Positions 52,895-62,902 of a stretch of DNA of 64,000 nucleotides are shown here, piece after piece. The notes beneath the pieces are model-generated. The model did not search any database and was not told the DNA's origin. It was given only the letters and a program-made list of their open reading frames with translations. The stretch's first letter is position 1. Each line of letters opens with the position of its first letter. The translations under genes were made by a program, and so were the position numbers. Source of the stretch: Hoplostethus atlanticus (Eukaryota > Chordata > Actinopteri > Trachichthyiformes > Trachichthyidae); NCBI GenBank assembly GCA_034670405.1, contig JAXDDX010000014.1, positions 2,098,501 through 2,162,500 on the forward strand. The letters are read 5' to 3'.

Positions 52895-53599
52895 TCACTT
52901 CCTGAGCGTGCCCGTGGCCTCACTTCCTCTGCAGTCCTGCAATAGTTTGTCGATGTCTCTCACCACCTGGTCAGCGTCCATGCCGTCACGGCTCATGTCG
53001 GGCTCCACCTGCTCCAGAACACACTCCATTTCTCCTGAGCCAGCTGCCTCCTGGCTGATCCTGGACCGGGCCTCGGCTAGCACCTTGGCCACTGGGTCTG
53101 AGGGAGGCAAGGGTGCGTAGACCCCCTGGTCCCTGCTTTGTTTGGTTGGTGACAGGTACTGACCGTCAGGGGGACCGTAGTGACCGGAGCAAGTGGCAGG
53201 TGGAGGCATGCCTTCAGCGCCGTCAGCTGGGCTCTTGACCGAGGAGCAAGGAGACATGGTGGAGCAGCCTTTGGTAGGGACTGCTGGAGGCGGAGGGCAC
53301 CTCTTGGAGCAGGGGGCTGAGGGCACGTTTTGCCTTCAAGTAGGGTTTGACATTGGCGACCAGGATGGTGTGGTCACGACGGTCTTTGCCAAAAGTACAG
53401 AAGGTCTTCTTGCCGTTGGGGTTGACAGTCTCGTAGGTCTCCGTCTCTGGCACGGTCTCCATCCCCGCTGGAACAAACAGATTGTTGCGGTAGTCCACGC
53501 CCTCCGCCTGGTTGCCTCCTGTTGGGAACTGGGGCATCCAACAGCGGTCAGAATGACCCAATACTCTGCATTCCTCTGTACAATTCACACAATCTTCGT
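52895..53599 (-). CDS. Protocadherin-17, last coding exon (cytoplasmic tail), apparent +1 frameshift
   Basis: Delta-2 non-clustered protocadherins are single-pass neuronal adhesion proteins; PCDH17 acts at axon contacts and synapses and its tail recruits actin regulators (WAVE complex, lamellipodin, Ena/VASP). The exon opens with DEDCVNCTEECRVLGHSD and DRCWMPQFP, the conserved cytoplasmic motif of this subfamily. It continues with VDYRNNLFVP, TETYETVNPNGKKTFCTFGK, VANVKPYLKAKRALSPLLQE and VPSASSS, and ends QVVRDIDKLLQDCRG...TLRK at TGA 52897-52895. These match vertebrate PCDH17 as I remember it, not PCDH10 or PCDH19, whose tails end differently. After the SASSS codons an extra C in CCC (53279-53277) shifts the frame: the upstream frame stops at TGA 53225-53223, while PTKGCSTMSPC and all later homology lie in the other frame. 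Coding length is 705 nt; after the two bases completing the split codon, 703 remain, one too many. The downstream frame is undecayed, so a sequencing error or a recent allele is likelier than an old pseudogene. Confidence 0.9.
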
Positions 53600-53626
53600 C
53601 TACAGAGAGAAAGAAAGGGGGCGGGG
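53600..53626 (-). other. Splice acceptor of the pcdh17 last exon
   Basis: On the minus strand, a pyrimidine-rich tract (CCCCCTTTCTTTCTCTCTGT) ends in AG at 53601-53600, and the exon starts at 53599 with AC of a split codon, a phase-1 intron. Protein similarity begins exactly at this point. The preceding exon is not in the window. Confidence 0.85.
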
Positions 53627-53827
53627 GATGGTTGGAGAGGAAAACACACAAGTCTGTGTTATACATGGAACAGGATTGTACCACACATTGAGAGGGTAAC
53701 ATGGTACAATCACAGCGTTATTATCTAATTGAACTGTACAAAGAGACGGAGCCCAAAGTTAGGTAAGTAGAGCTTATCCTAATGAAATGATGTGAAAATG
53801 AGAGCCAGATGAGGATGTCCCAGCCCA

Positions 53828-53886
53828 AACACACACACACACGCGCACACACACACACACGCACGCGCGCGCGCGCACACACACAC
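53828..53886. repeat. (CA)n with (CG)n core
   Basis: CA units surround an alternating GCGCGCGCGCGC core (about 53864-53876). Alternating purine-pyrimidine DNA of this kind has high Z-DNA potential. It lies about 230 bp upstream of the pcdh17 acceptor. Confidence 0.93.
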
Positions 53887-54130
53887 CGTTCCAATGGACT
53901 AGGGGACACCTGCTGGGTGGATATGCATTTTCCAAAGCTCTGATCAAGGGGATGGCAGAGCATACAGAAGAGATGGGGAGGGAGAGAGAGAAAAACAACA
54001 ACAGTTGAGGTTTGGCAAAGGTATAGCGCCGTTATCATAAATTCATGTCAGTGAGCTTTGAAGCCCTCCCTAGACAGAGAGGCTGTGCCAAATGGCTTGT
54101 GCTTCTTCCCTATGTGTGTTTGTGCCTGTT

Positions 54131-54177
54131 TATTTGTGTGTTTGTTGTTGTTGTGTGTGTGTGTGTGTGTGTGTGTT
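54131..54177. repeat. GTT/GT compound microsatellite
   Basis: Three TTG units are followed by about 13 TG units. Confidence 0.92.
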
Positions 54178-57100
54178 TCCCCTCTTTCATCTCTATTCAG
54201 AAGGATGCACACTCTGGCTGATTATGGAAGTGTTCATGCCTGTGTCAAACGGATCCAGAACTTGGTAAAAAAAAAGAGAGGAGCACATTTTTTCTCCTCT
54301 TGGGCAAAAGGTGAAAACCAGAGAAAATTGAGCATCTGTTGTCACACAAATGGAAACTCTCCCTTGGCCAGGTGGGATGAAACTAAGAGAAGACAGTCAG
54401 CAAAACTGATTTATATGAGTTTATATGAATTACATTCCTCACTTCTCATCCTCAAGAGCCCGTCCTCACATGTTGGGATGCTCAATGTTTTACATTTATG
54501 GAATAAGGACATTTCAGACAGTGTAACAAAACATACTAACTGACTTTCAAACACTTTTCTATGATGGCCCTCTTGTATCTGCCATTTAAAAACAGACCAT
54601 TTGCCACTGCTGTTTGACATAGGTCTGATTTGTGCACATCTCAGCATGCTGCTCTCACCGGCCTTCATCAACCATTCCATTAGTGAAACTAATGCAAATG
54701 CAAAGTACAAAATCCAATATTAAAGACACAAGAACACAATAACAGCATTTAGCATAGCTCCTCCAATGACGTCCAAATGCTGCATGTGCAGGCTAATAAA
54801 CAAATGCAGCAGTTCGTAGAGACATATACTGTATCTCTGCTGCACTTCTACTTTCTGATAGCAATGCAACAATTGTGTGTTTGCTACAGTCCTCCTTTCA
54901 GAATAAAACAAACTGATTGAAAGAGAACTGAGGCAGTCTTGGTTACTAAGGAATAAAACAGACAAACCTATTCACAGCAGCTTCTGTATTATTTGTCACA
55001 CTTGACTCTTCTATTGACTAATAAAAGGTCAACAGACTTCAATATTATAAGTAAAGAATGGATGTAAACTTATGTAAGTCCACGCTTCTATAATGAACAG
55101 AGAACAACATTATCTCGTCTTTCACCTCTCCGACTGAATCTATACGGTATAAAGCCTGAAGTCTCACTTAGTGTGCACTTAGGGTTTATTCTATATGCAC
55201 CATTTGGAGGTGAGCATCCGCTGCCTCGGAATGAGACTCCTGAGAGCTGAAAGACATTTCCACTATTGTTCTCATCATCGTGTGATAAGATAAGGACATT
55301 TACTGTTAGATGCTGTAAACCCACCCCATCAATTCCATTATGGTGTATAGACTAGACCCTCGCCTGTAACCAGCAGAGGGCTGTTTTAAAGACCACAAAC
55401 TTGGGACTAATACTAATACAATCTTTTTCATGGATGCGAGTGACCGGGCTGAGTGGATGTGCTTGAGCACACTTGGCTAGGCTAGTCTTTGCAGTGTTGC
55501 AGGTCAGCGGCCCAGATTCCTGAGAGACTGCTTTCCTAAGCTGTAGGGATAAGCTTAACACTTCACAAATGTTTGAAGAATGCCAAACAGCGCTGCCAAA
55601 GAGAGCCTGACATTTCCCATGTCGATGCAGTCATCTGGAGAGGAAATAGGGGGAGCGGGAAAGCAGAGGCCAGACAAGTTTGAGATGGAGTAAATTGAAA
55701 TGGTGTGGGGGGGAGGGGGGGAGAGAGGATATGTCTGCACACACCCACACAAGTATTTGTATATCTGCCTGTGTTTGTGCGAGAGTGATTTGAAATTTAA
55801 GGAAAAAAAATATAAACAACACGTCAAGGCACAAAGACCGATGATTTGGTCGAAAGCTTGTACATAAATAATACAAACCTGAATCCAGTTTCCAAACCAG
55901 AACACTCTATTACTGTAATCCATCACCAAAGCCACAAAGTACAGATCCTAACATGTACCCGAGCTTAAACGCTAGACGACCACTGCCTTTTCACAGACGC
56001 TACACAATTAACTCTCTACGATCTGTCGGTGCTCTCAGAGGTGACTGTCCATTCACAGGCTGCATATTAAAGCATCAATAATCCATGCAGACATATTCCC
56101 CCTGAATTTAGTTGGGAGGAAACCTCTGATAGATTATTCATGTTGGAGCGGCATGTTCAACCTTGAGGCGCTCTCCTCATATCTATGGCTAACAATATGA
56201 CATATGAGAGCAGGGGTGACATTCATTCATTTCTCTCCCCCCACTATCTCGCCCATTACTCCCCTAGCTCTGTTAGGATGGGTATTAGAAGCAGTCCACC
56301 AAGGACACATTTACCTATGAGGATCTGGCTACTAGGGACCATGTATTACGATGGAAAAGGTGTCTTGCAATACACTGAGATATACGCGATTCCCCTCTCA
56401 TTCAATGACGTCATACGATAGGATATGATGCAATACAATGAGATTTGATCAATTTACTTTATTTGACCTTGTTGGTCCTTCATTTATTTATTTGTATTAT
56501 TCATTACATTTGACTGTAATTGAGGAAATTAAGGAAATCAGGGATATTATTGAGTTTTTTTTGGCTCATTTTATAATTTCTCTATTAACTCAGACCCACC
56601 TAAACTGCTCAATGCATCCAGTGTGTAATGAGACCGGTAATTACAAGTTGCATCACCTTCCCCTGCTCAGAGAATTCCATTCAGCTTGAAACTCCTTTAA
56701 ATATCCTGTTATTACACATCCTTAATCCATCATAGCAAATTTTCTTTTCTTTTTTTTGCAGCGAAATAGCTTTCTTTCTTCCTGGTGTAATTCTAGAATA
56801 CACACTTACTGAGCTATTTATGTTGTGGAATCACACTTTCAACCTCAAGATATCAATCTATGCTTGCTATAGGAATACAGCATTTTTATCTTTCAGTATC
56901 CACTCATGTATCAAGTTCGTAGTTACGGACACTGATATTGTATGATGATAAATTTGACATGTATTCTTATCTTCTAGGCAACCGAACCCTGTGGAAAAAA
57001 AGACATCACATCTCATAACCACATTGGACCTGAACCAAATGAGAGCAAATGAAAGAGGCAGGCTAAAATGCTTTGATATGCATTGCAGCATTTAGAAGGA

Positions 57101-57684
57101 TTACATTTTGGATTACTGTGTAAAACATCTCAGGCATCAGAAAGAGGAGAAGAGGCGAGATTCAGCTTCATTTAAAAGTCAAGCATCAGATGAACACTGA
57201 TCGAATTGCCCGGTCAGGAGGCAGGCACAGCCAATGTTTGTATCTGTGCAGTCCTATTGTAGACACTTGGCTTGAATCCCTGATTGAAATCAGATATCAA
57301 TTACACCTCTATTGCCTACAAAAAAGTTTAATTAACTCCACACACTCTTTTGTATTGGTGGATGGTTTTTCAACAGAGAACAACCAGCACTATCTTACTA
57401 CCTCTAGCAGGGTTAATTGCCTTGCTTCTTAGGGCACAATAGTACGACCAGGGTAATAGTGAGTTAGATAGAGCACTTCTGTAGCTGCCACTTATATTTC
57501 TACTTTCTGTTGTTTCTTTGGCTGACCAAAACACATACAGCAGTTACAGAGTAGCAAAGGTATTCTAAGAAATCTCTGAGCAATAGTGAAAAAAGTATTA
57601 ATTTGCTGTGAAAAAATCATTGACTTTTGCTTGGGTTAAGATTATGAGTGAAGGATTCTTTTTTATGATTGAAGGATAAGTCTT

Positions 57685-58330
57685 TTTTATTTTCATTTCA
57701 ACAGAGCCCCACCCTTATTGCACCATTCAAACATTAATAGGTAAAGAAGATGTACCTACGCACAAGGTCTAAGACATAATAAAACAATAAAGTAGAATAA
57801 ACTAAAAAGAATAATAAGAACTTAAAAAAAGGGGCGAGATGGTTAAATCTTTAAGACATTGAGAGATCAGTAGGATCCATTTTTTCGACATAGGTTAAAA
57901 CAGGCTGCCATACTTCATATAACTTGAGGGCTTGGCCTCTCGTAGAATAGTGGATCTTCTCCAACATTATATAATGCAAAAGGTCTTTAATCCAGCTGCC
58001 AAAAGTTGGGGGGACTTGTCTTTCCACCTGAGCAGAATGAGACGTCTAGCTAATAGAGTTGCAAAGGCTATCATATTTCTGCCATGTGGAGTGATAGGAG
58101 GGTCCTTTATGGCCACTCCAAAAACTGCCATTGTAGCACAAGTTTCTACATACATTTTCAGGACCTCAGAAAAAATATAGATAGATATAGATATAGATAT
58201 AGAAATATAGATTGCCAGAAAGCGACAGTTTTGGGCATAGCCAGAACATATGAAAGGTGCTCGTTTACATCGATCACACATTGGGTCCATATCTGGTGTA
58301 AATTTAGCCACTTTGCTACTTTTGGTTCAA
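57685..58330 (-). mobile_element. L1-like LINE, 5'-truncated 3' fragment
   Basis: On the minus strand, a frame from 58311 to 57967 reads TPDMDPMCDRCKRAPFICS (a Cys-x2-Cys pair near the C-terminus of ORF2), then MIAFATLLARRLILLRWKDK. After a frameshift near 57965 comes MLEKIHYSTRG, LYEVWQPVLTY and a stop, as at the ORF2 end of teleost L1-type LINEs I know. Expected continuity between the Cys motif and the next block is broken by a hexanucleotide repeat. The 3' end runs into an A-rich tail (plus-strand T-rich about 57685). Reverse transcriptase and endonuclease are absent, so the copy is dead. Confidence 0.75.
58174..58210. repeat. (GATATA)n hexanucleotide repeat
   Basis: Units of ATAGAT/ATATAG lie inside the LINE coding relic; they keep the frame open by chance and produce an Ile/Ser run. 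Confidence 0.9.
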
Positions 58331-58959
58331 AGCCAGTCAGTTTTCAGCGACCCAAGCAGTCTTCCAGCTCATTAGAAAATAAGAAAAAATAATCAAAAAG
58401 TCCCTCACCTCTGGAACCACACAGTATATGTTATTTGATTCCACTAAATATATGTTAACTAGTAACTCACTTGTTAGATAATGAATAAAAAACTGTTTTG
58501 CTGATCATATCTTGACTGATGCATCAGAAAACAATTTGTTATGTACACAACATTAATTAAAGTGTAGCTTCACCTACAGCTCACAAGCAGCGCACTGCAC
58601 AGCACTCAGACAACGCAACATAAGAGTATACAGTATGTGCACCCGGTATCACTTTCTGCTTCTCACAATCACATACTTCATATATCCTATAGGTTGTGAC
58701 CCAGCAAAGAAGAAACCAGACATACGCAGAAAGATGATAATAAAAAAGAGAATGCCATGACAGGCTTTACCAGGATCATACATACGTTTCAGTGTCTTAT
58801 ATTGATATTGAGATATTGCAAACCCTGTCACCATGTTTCCTGTGTGTAATGAGGTGACTAAAAATTGCATTCAGTTAATCCATGGGTGCAGGATTTACCT
58901 CACAATATAGCCTAACATGCACAAAGCCGGTTGTGGGCTGTTTGGACAGGTCTATGTTC

Positions 58960-59310
58960 ACATGCACAAAGCCACCGAAATAGCACTGCGTGATTGACTT
59001 GCGCTTTAGACGTGGTCCTCACAGGCGGGAAGGCAGAAGGCGCAGGCGTAACTTTCCGACGAAAAATCCCACTGCATCGGCTGGTTGTTATTGACACACC
59101 CGTTGTCGCGCCACCCCGCCCATCCCGGCACAAAGTCTATCCACCGAATTACCAAACTGACGACGGCAGGGGGAAAGGTTGTCTCGCGAAATTGCCAATA
59201 CGCCGGTGAACATTCGAGTGCGCTGCTGTTGTGCCAGCACGAAAATAGAGCCCGCGGTGTTGTCTGCTCTGCATTCTGTGAGTGTCCTGACTGTGAGGAT
59301 CTAGTGCGTC
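58960..59310. promoter_or_regulatory. CpG-dense block in pcdh17 intron
   Basis: I count about 26 CpG dinucleotides in roughly 320 bases (58981-59300), against about one per 100 bases elsewhere in the window. It includes TCGCGCC, TCGCGAA and CCCGCGG. That density resembles a small CpG island, suggesting an alternative promoter or enhancer. A recently inserted, not yet CpG-depleted transposon is an equal alternative. No splice donor, TATA box or known protein is visible. Confidence 0.4.
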
Positions 59311-59468
59311 AAGGCTCTGGTGTATTTTGTGGTGCATTAACAAGCCCACAAAACCAATCTTTTATTGGTATCTCAGTTTTCAACCTACCCTTTCTAAGAC
59401 TCCTCGAGGAGCCGCATGCAAGTGCAAATACATTAGAAAATACACAACAGCAAACTACAGGGACAGAG

Positions 59469-59469
<1 letters not shown>

Positions 59470-59505
<36 letters not shown>
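59470..59505. repeat. (CA)n microsatellite
   Basis: About 17 CA units after a GCGCG lead. Confidence 0.95.
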
Positions 59506-59508
<3 letters not shown>

Positions 59509-60070
59509 CACTTGCCCACTGTAAAATGTCAAGATGGAATGAGGGTGGTATTAAAAAACTCCAACAACCCAAAGGAACCAGAAAAACAACAATTTGTGCG
59601 AAAGAAACGTTAAAAGTTTTCCACTATGCTGTTAAGCCCCGTCGGCCATTTAAGTGTTTTCTGCTGCCATTTAGGCTGCAATCTAAAAGCAAACAGCCAC
59701 ATCTGTATCATAATCTCTTATCAAAACCCAGTATCATGAAATGCTACCCAGTTGAGCTGTCAGAGCAAGATTGAAAGTGCTCGTTCTACGGAGCCATAAA
59801 AAAAAAAAAAGCCTCTGGTCTTTCTCCAAATCAACAAAATGTCCTCTGTTTCCCTCCCCGTGAAAGTCTTTTAGTAAATTAGCACTTGATTAATGAGGGG
59901 CATGGATCTGTAACATCACACATAGGAGGCCCAATCATGAGGCTCAGGGCTCCTGTCCCAACACAAAGCAATCAAAAGTAACTGGTCACCTTTGCTTAGA
60001 TCCTGAGTCCGTTTGTTTCCCAAAATGTTCACAAGCTGCTGTTTAATGTCAAAGTGGAAGCCTGTGAGCG

Positions 60071-60115
60071 TGTGTTTGTGTGTGTTTGTGTGTGTTTGTG
60101 TGTGTTTGTGTGTGG
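60071..60115. repeat. 10-bp minisatellite (TGTGTTTGTG)n
   Basis: Four identical 10-bp units and a partial fifth. This is a regular higher-order period within a GT-rich patch. Confidence 0.92.
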
Positions 60116-60324
60116 TGGTCTGGTACGGTGCGTGAGGCGTGTGCACCTAAACTTGCAAGTGTGACTGTGTATCCATGTGTGTCATAAAGCATGGTGTGAT
60201 TTCCCTAAACACCCCTTTCTCCCTCCAGGCGCCTGGCCCCCTGGCCCTACATGCCCATCCCTCCCCGCTTTATTACCTAGCCCTGTGATTAATGTCCCTC
60301 TGTCACACACAGTGGGTCCACAGG

Positions 60325-60343
60325 AGGGAGGGAGGGAGGGAGG
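60325..60343 (+). other. G-quadruplex motif (GGGA)n
   Basis: Four GGG tracts separated by single A, the tightest G-quadruplex pattern, lie on the strand opposite to the pcdh17 transcript. Confidence 0.8.
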
Positions 60344-60597
60344 AAGGAAGAGAGCTGTATGCACAGGCTACTGCTAGCGCGGCAGCAAGGCTGGATACAC
60401 GTGGAATTTGGTAGGGTGGGAGAGTGATGATTGTCCCAAAAGTTAAAAAAAAAAAAAGAACAGCAGAGTAAAAAACACATTACAATTTAACACATATCAC
60501 TGGTGGCTAGCGTTTTACTATATAGCACACCTGGGTACTCATTAGAAAGTCTTAGGAACCACTGAGGTATGGGAATGGAGGATGATCTAAGAGAAGT

Positions 60598-60648
60598 GTA
60601 TGTGTGTGTGTGTGTTGTTGTGTTGTGTTGTGTTGTGTTGTGTTGTGG
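60598..60648. repeat. (TG)n then (TGTTG)n repeat
   Basis: About nine TG units are followed by six or so TGTTG pentanucleotides. Confidence 0.92.
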
Positions 60649-60837
60649 TGAAAGTCCCCCAACCCACCTGAGGTGGACAGGAGGAATGGCAGCTGACGCA
60701 TTGCGCCGAGCATCTGTGACAGACCATGACTGCACCTGTTCACCTGAGGGGGCTCACAGTGTGTGCGTGTGCATGTGGGTGACTCATTGTGTGTGTAATC
60801 CCCTCACCCACTGCTATCCAGCCCATCTGATCCATAA

Positions 60838-60863
60838 CCCCCCCACCCCCCCAACCCCCACCC
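60838..60863 (-). other. Strong G-quadruplex motif on the pcdh17 sense strand
   Basis: On the plus strand, C runs of seven, seven, five and three are separated by one or two A. The pre-mRNA strand therefore carries four G tracts with 1-2 nt loops, favourable for both DNA and RNA quadruplexes. Confidence 0.8.
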
Positions 60864-62095
60864 ACTAGTTCTCAGCCAATCAGGGCAACTAAATATTTGA
60901 ACTGCACAGGTGAGAGAGAGTCCCCATCCTGATTGAGCTTAATGTTAAGCAAATATCTGATGACGTCTGAGGTCGCCAGTCTACCAAACAAGAGCTTTCA
61001 ACACAGTTAAAAAACAAGAGAGAAACTGTGTGACTCTGTTAACTGTTTAGAAATAGAACTATAGAAATAGCAATCAATGTGATATTCACTGAGGCAGTTG
61101 TTGACACTTTTTTTCAATAGTGGAAATTATTCTCCCAACACGTTTGGGATGGGATAATCAGATTTTACATTGCAATCCCTCTGTTTCCCCTCATTGACAC
61201 ATTGGCAGTTTCTAGTGTGAATTTCTCTTCATCATAGCACAGACCTTAAGTGATTTCTCATCACATCCGACATAAAGCCAATTACTTTAGATTTGCTCCT
61301 CCTCACACAGCACCGTTGTGTTAAAAATGAGACCACAGCTCAGGCGTATTGCTCCATCTGATTTGATATTTTCATGAAACTGTTGATTAAGAGGCTTCAC
61401 CACAGTTTGCAACCTATCAACAACAATGATTGACGCCTATGACATGCAATTTACTGGAGTTTTAAATACATTCAACCCAGTTTTTCCTGGCAACTCTTTC
61501 AGAACCTTTTTAAGGAAATCCCTGGCAGTTACAGCATAGCCCACTATCAAGATAATAGTACCCAAGTACTGTAATTTGATGATATGGATTAACAGCATAC
61601 AGTTATTATTTCAAAGTTCAATTGTGAGTGTTTGTGTGTGTGTGTGTTGTGGGAATATGTCTGGATTGTTCTGTTGTGTGGCTTAGCACAATATGGATAC
61701 TTCTCTCCATTGTAATAGCTTTTATCACAGTGGGAGGCTGGAGAATACCAATGCATAGCAGGAAGTGCTCGGTGGCAGCAGTGGGGGAGCCCAGTGCCTG
61801 ACGATGCTGAGGCCGAAACAAAGGCATATGTCTCTGGATCAAACACATCTTCCCTTTCCCTCACAAACTGCAGGCAGCCGCTAATGCCTGGCTAAGTTGT
61901 TCAAAGGAACACCCCGAGAGGAGAGTATTTATGTATAGAAGAGTGGGGCTAAAACCGAGAGGAGGAAGGGGAGAATAAGCTCATATTCAAACAAAAACAA
62001 ACACACAATGATGAGCATTCAGGGCTGTGGGTGGCGAGAGAGGTCAGAGGGTGGGAGTGATGAGGGGCATCGAGTGCTGCAGGAACGAGTCCTAA

Positions 62096-62667
62096 AACCA
62101 GGAAGGGAGTTAGCATGTTTGCACTTCCGGTTCCCTCGTCCCTTGTTTTGAATGGGTTTTTGGTTAGACTGCCTGAAATAAGGTCTGTGGTTAACACAAG
62201 CTTAAGAGGATTTCACGTTTTGTTCTACGACATAAAATACGTCTCTTAAAAAGGCGGTTGCTAACAAGTGGCTAAATGAGACTACAGAGGTTGTCGGGGA
62301 CATTAAACGCCATCACGCCGAACACGGTAACTCATCTACTCACTAGTCCGCCTTTAGAGCCTCTAGTTGTGTTTATACTCGCACTCTTCCAAACTATTCT
62401 AACTCAAACTTTCCAAGTATTTTTAGTGGTGGTGACGCTGAAGTCATGCGACCGTGATGTAGTTCGTTTATAGCCTCGTTTATGGCGATTGCATTTACGC
62501 TTCAAAAATCATAAAAGTGGTGTTCATTTGTCTTGCTGAACAAAACGTGTAAGTATCACAAACTTGTGTTTGCCACAGAGCTTATTTTCTGCAATAATCC
62601 AAAATCCAATGCAAAAATCCCATTGGCTTTTTGTCGAGGGAACCAGAGCGATGCTAACTTCCGGGTT
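62096..62667. mobile_element. Foldback (long inverted repeat) element, 572 bp
   Basis: The outer ends are inverted copies: left AACC..GGAAG..GTTAGCAT and GGTTCCCTCG (62096-62138) against the complement of 62635-62667. Inward the homology continues: AAATAAG.TCTGTGG..AACACAAG and a perfect CACGTTTTGTTC (62214-62225) pair with 62538-62580. Each arm is therefore at least about 130 bp. No transposase is encoded. No target duplication was established, so the superfamily is unknown. Confidence 0.7.
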
Positions 62668-62681
62668 GGCCTACAAAAATA

Positions 62682-62902
62682 CGTCATCCCTGCACCACTC
62701 TATTTGGATGTCCAGGTTTTTTGTACTTGTCCAGTATTTTTGTACTTGTACTTATATAGCTTCTTATATTTTTTATTCATTATTGTTATTTTTATTATTT
62801 CCATTGTAGTTTTATTTCTTTATTTCTTGGTGTTACTCTATGTCTGGCTGCTGCAACACAGAAATTTCCCCGCGGGTATTAATAAAGTACCTACCTACCT
62901 TT
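62682..62902 (+). mobile_element. Retroelement 3' end with TACC tail
   Basis: The end CTGCTGCAACACAGAAATTT, then CCCC, GGGTATTAATAAAG and TACCTACCTACC is typical of teleost non-LTR retroelement tails (an AATAAA just before a simple repeat). It matches the tail of the copy at 18780-19041. It abuts the foldback element, and the 5' limit is uncertain. Confidence 0.5.

Noticed and set aside
53223..53280. Programmed ribosomal frameshift in pcdh17
   Set aside because: No known shift-site architecture (antizyme-like UCC-UGA or a slippery heptamer with pseudoknot) is visible, and vertebrate PCDH17 is not known to need one. An extra base in a C run is simpler.
52895..53599. Assignment to pcdh19 or pcdh10
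   Set aside because: Those paralogues share the LGHSDRCWMP-type motif, but their tails end differently. The KPYLKAKRALSPLLQE and DIDKLLQDCRG blocks fit PCDH17.
57967..58392. 114-codon minus-strand frame as a host gene
   Set aside because: Its motifs are those of an L1-type ORF2 C-terminus and the frame is bridged by a simple repeat.
59085..59774. 229-codon plus-strand open frame as a gene
   Set aside because: It runs through a CA microsatellite, has no recognisable domain and lies antisense in the intron; the CpG-rich base composition alone explains the long frame at its start.
60061..60120. CRISPR-like array
   Set aside because: The 10-bp units are contiguous without spacers, a minisatellite in a eukaryotic genome.
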